From contig NC_079325.1 in the NCBI RefSeq assembly GCF_029931775.1, forward strand, positions 53,428,286-53,492,285: a DNA stretch of 64,000 nucleotides, given 5' to 3'. A model generated the notes under the pieces. The model searched no databases, was not told the origin of the DNA, and was given only the letters and a program-made list of their open reading frames with translations. Source of the stretch: Euleptes europaea. Lineage: Eukaryota > Chordata > Lepidosauria > Squamata > Sphaerodactylidae. Below are positions 63,830 through 64,000 of this stretch, piece after piece. The first letter of the stretch is position 1; every line of letters starts with the position of its first letter. Made by a program: the position numbers and the translations under genes.

Positions 63830-64000
63830 GTAGCCGTGTTAGACATAGCAGTAGAAAAGAGCAAGAGTCCAGTAGAACCTTCAAGACTAACAGAATTTCT
63901 GGCAAGGTATGATAGCTTTTTGAGTCACAGCTCACTACTTCAGATACAGCTAGAATGTGAGTCCATCTGACCTTAAGTAGAGAAGAGTAAATTCAGACAC
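63830..64000 (-). repeat. dispersed element with hammerhead-like motif, family 2
   Basis: Inverse of 13900-14110: ends GAATGTGAGTCCATCTGACC; cut by the window edge. Confidence 0.6.
63907..63943 (-). ncRNA. hammerhead-ribozyme-like motif, family 2
   Basis: Minus strand: CTGAAGTAGTGAGCTGTGAC, TCA, A-rich junction, GCTATCATACC. Core degraded. Confidence 0.35.

Overview
The window is vertebrate nuclear DNA. The repeat content points to a squamate reptile (lizard or gecko type): Bov-B (RTE) and CR1 LINEs, three kinds of tRNA-derived SINE, a 5S-rRNA-derived SINE, hAT and Harbinger-type DNA elements, a Helitron, and Penelope-like sequences with hammerhead-ribozyme motifs. The species cannot be named from the sequence alone.

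Two host genes are certain or nearly so, arranged head to head. ZER1 (minus strand, about 45.7 kb down to about 4.5 kb) is complete. It has a non-coding first exon at a CpG-rich promoter and 15 coding exons whose lengths and phases add up exactly to a 764-residue protein (human has 766). ZER1 is the substrate receptor of a CUL2 E3 ubiquitin ligase that reads N-terminal glycine degrons, and its BC box, CUL2 box and pocket residues are visible. About 10.4 kb upstream, on the plus strand, the first coding exon of TBC1D13 (a Rab35 GAP) lies in a second CpG island at 55.4-56.2 kb. The rest of that gene runs off the right edge. The ZER1/TBC1D13 neighbourhood matches human 9q34. Two more exon-like pieces are not identified: a GC-rich terminal exon on the plus strand at 1.3 kb, which would converge on ZER1, and an exon-like open segment at 10.8-11.05 kb inside a ZER1 intron.

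Region by region: 0-4.5 kb holds SINEs, a LINE tail and the putative terminal exon. 4.5-36 kb is the ZER1 3' UTR and coding exons, with introns full of nested transposons. 36-45.5 kb is ZER1 intron 1. 45.7-55.4 kb is the intergenic interval, with CR1, a hAT element, a Helitron with helicase domain, and an L1-like tail. 55.4-56.2 kb is the TBC1D13 promoter, which contains a very long near-perfect palindrome. 56.2-64 kb is TBC1D13 intron 1, with a nearly full-ended Bov-B LINE that has lost its endonuclease.

The most notable observations are: a Bov-B insertion whose 33-bp target duplication copied the 3' splice site of ZER1 exon 5; a hAT element (8-bp target duplications) that appears to carry a captured CpG-island promoter and first exon resembling SLC44A2; an 0.9-kb head-to-head palindrome with hammerhead-like cores inserted into a SINE; and the 263-bp hairpin at the TBC1D13 promoter.
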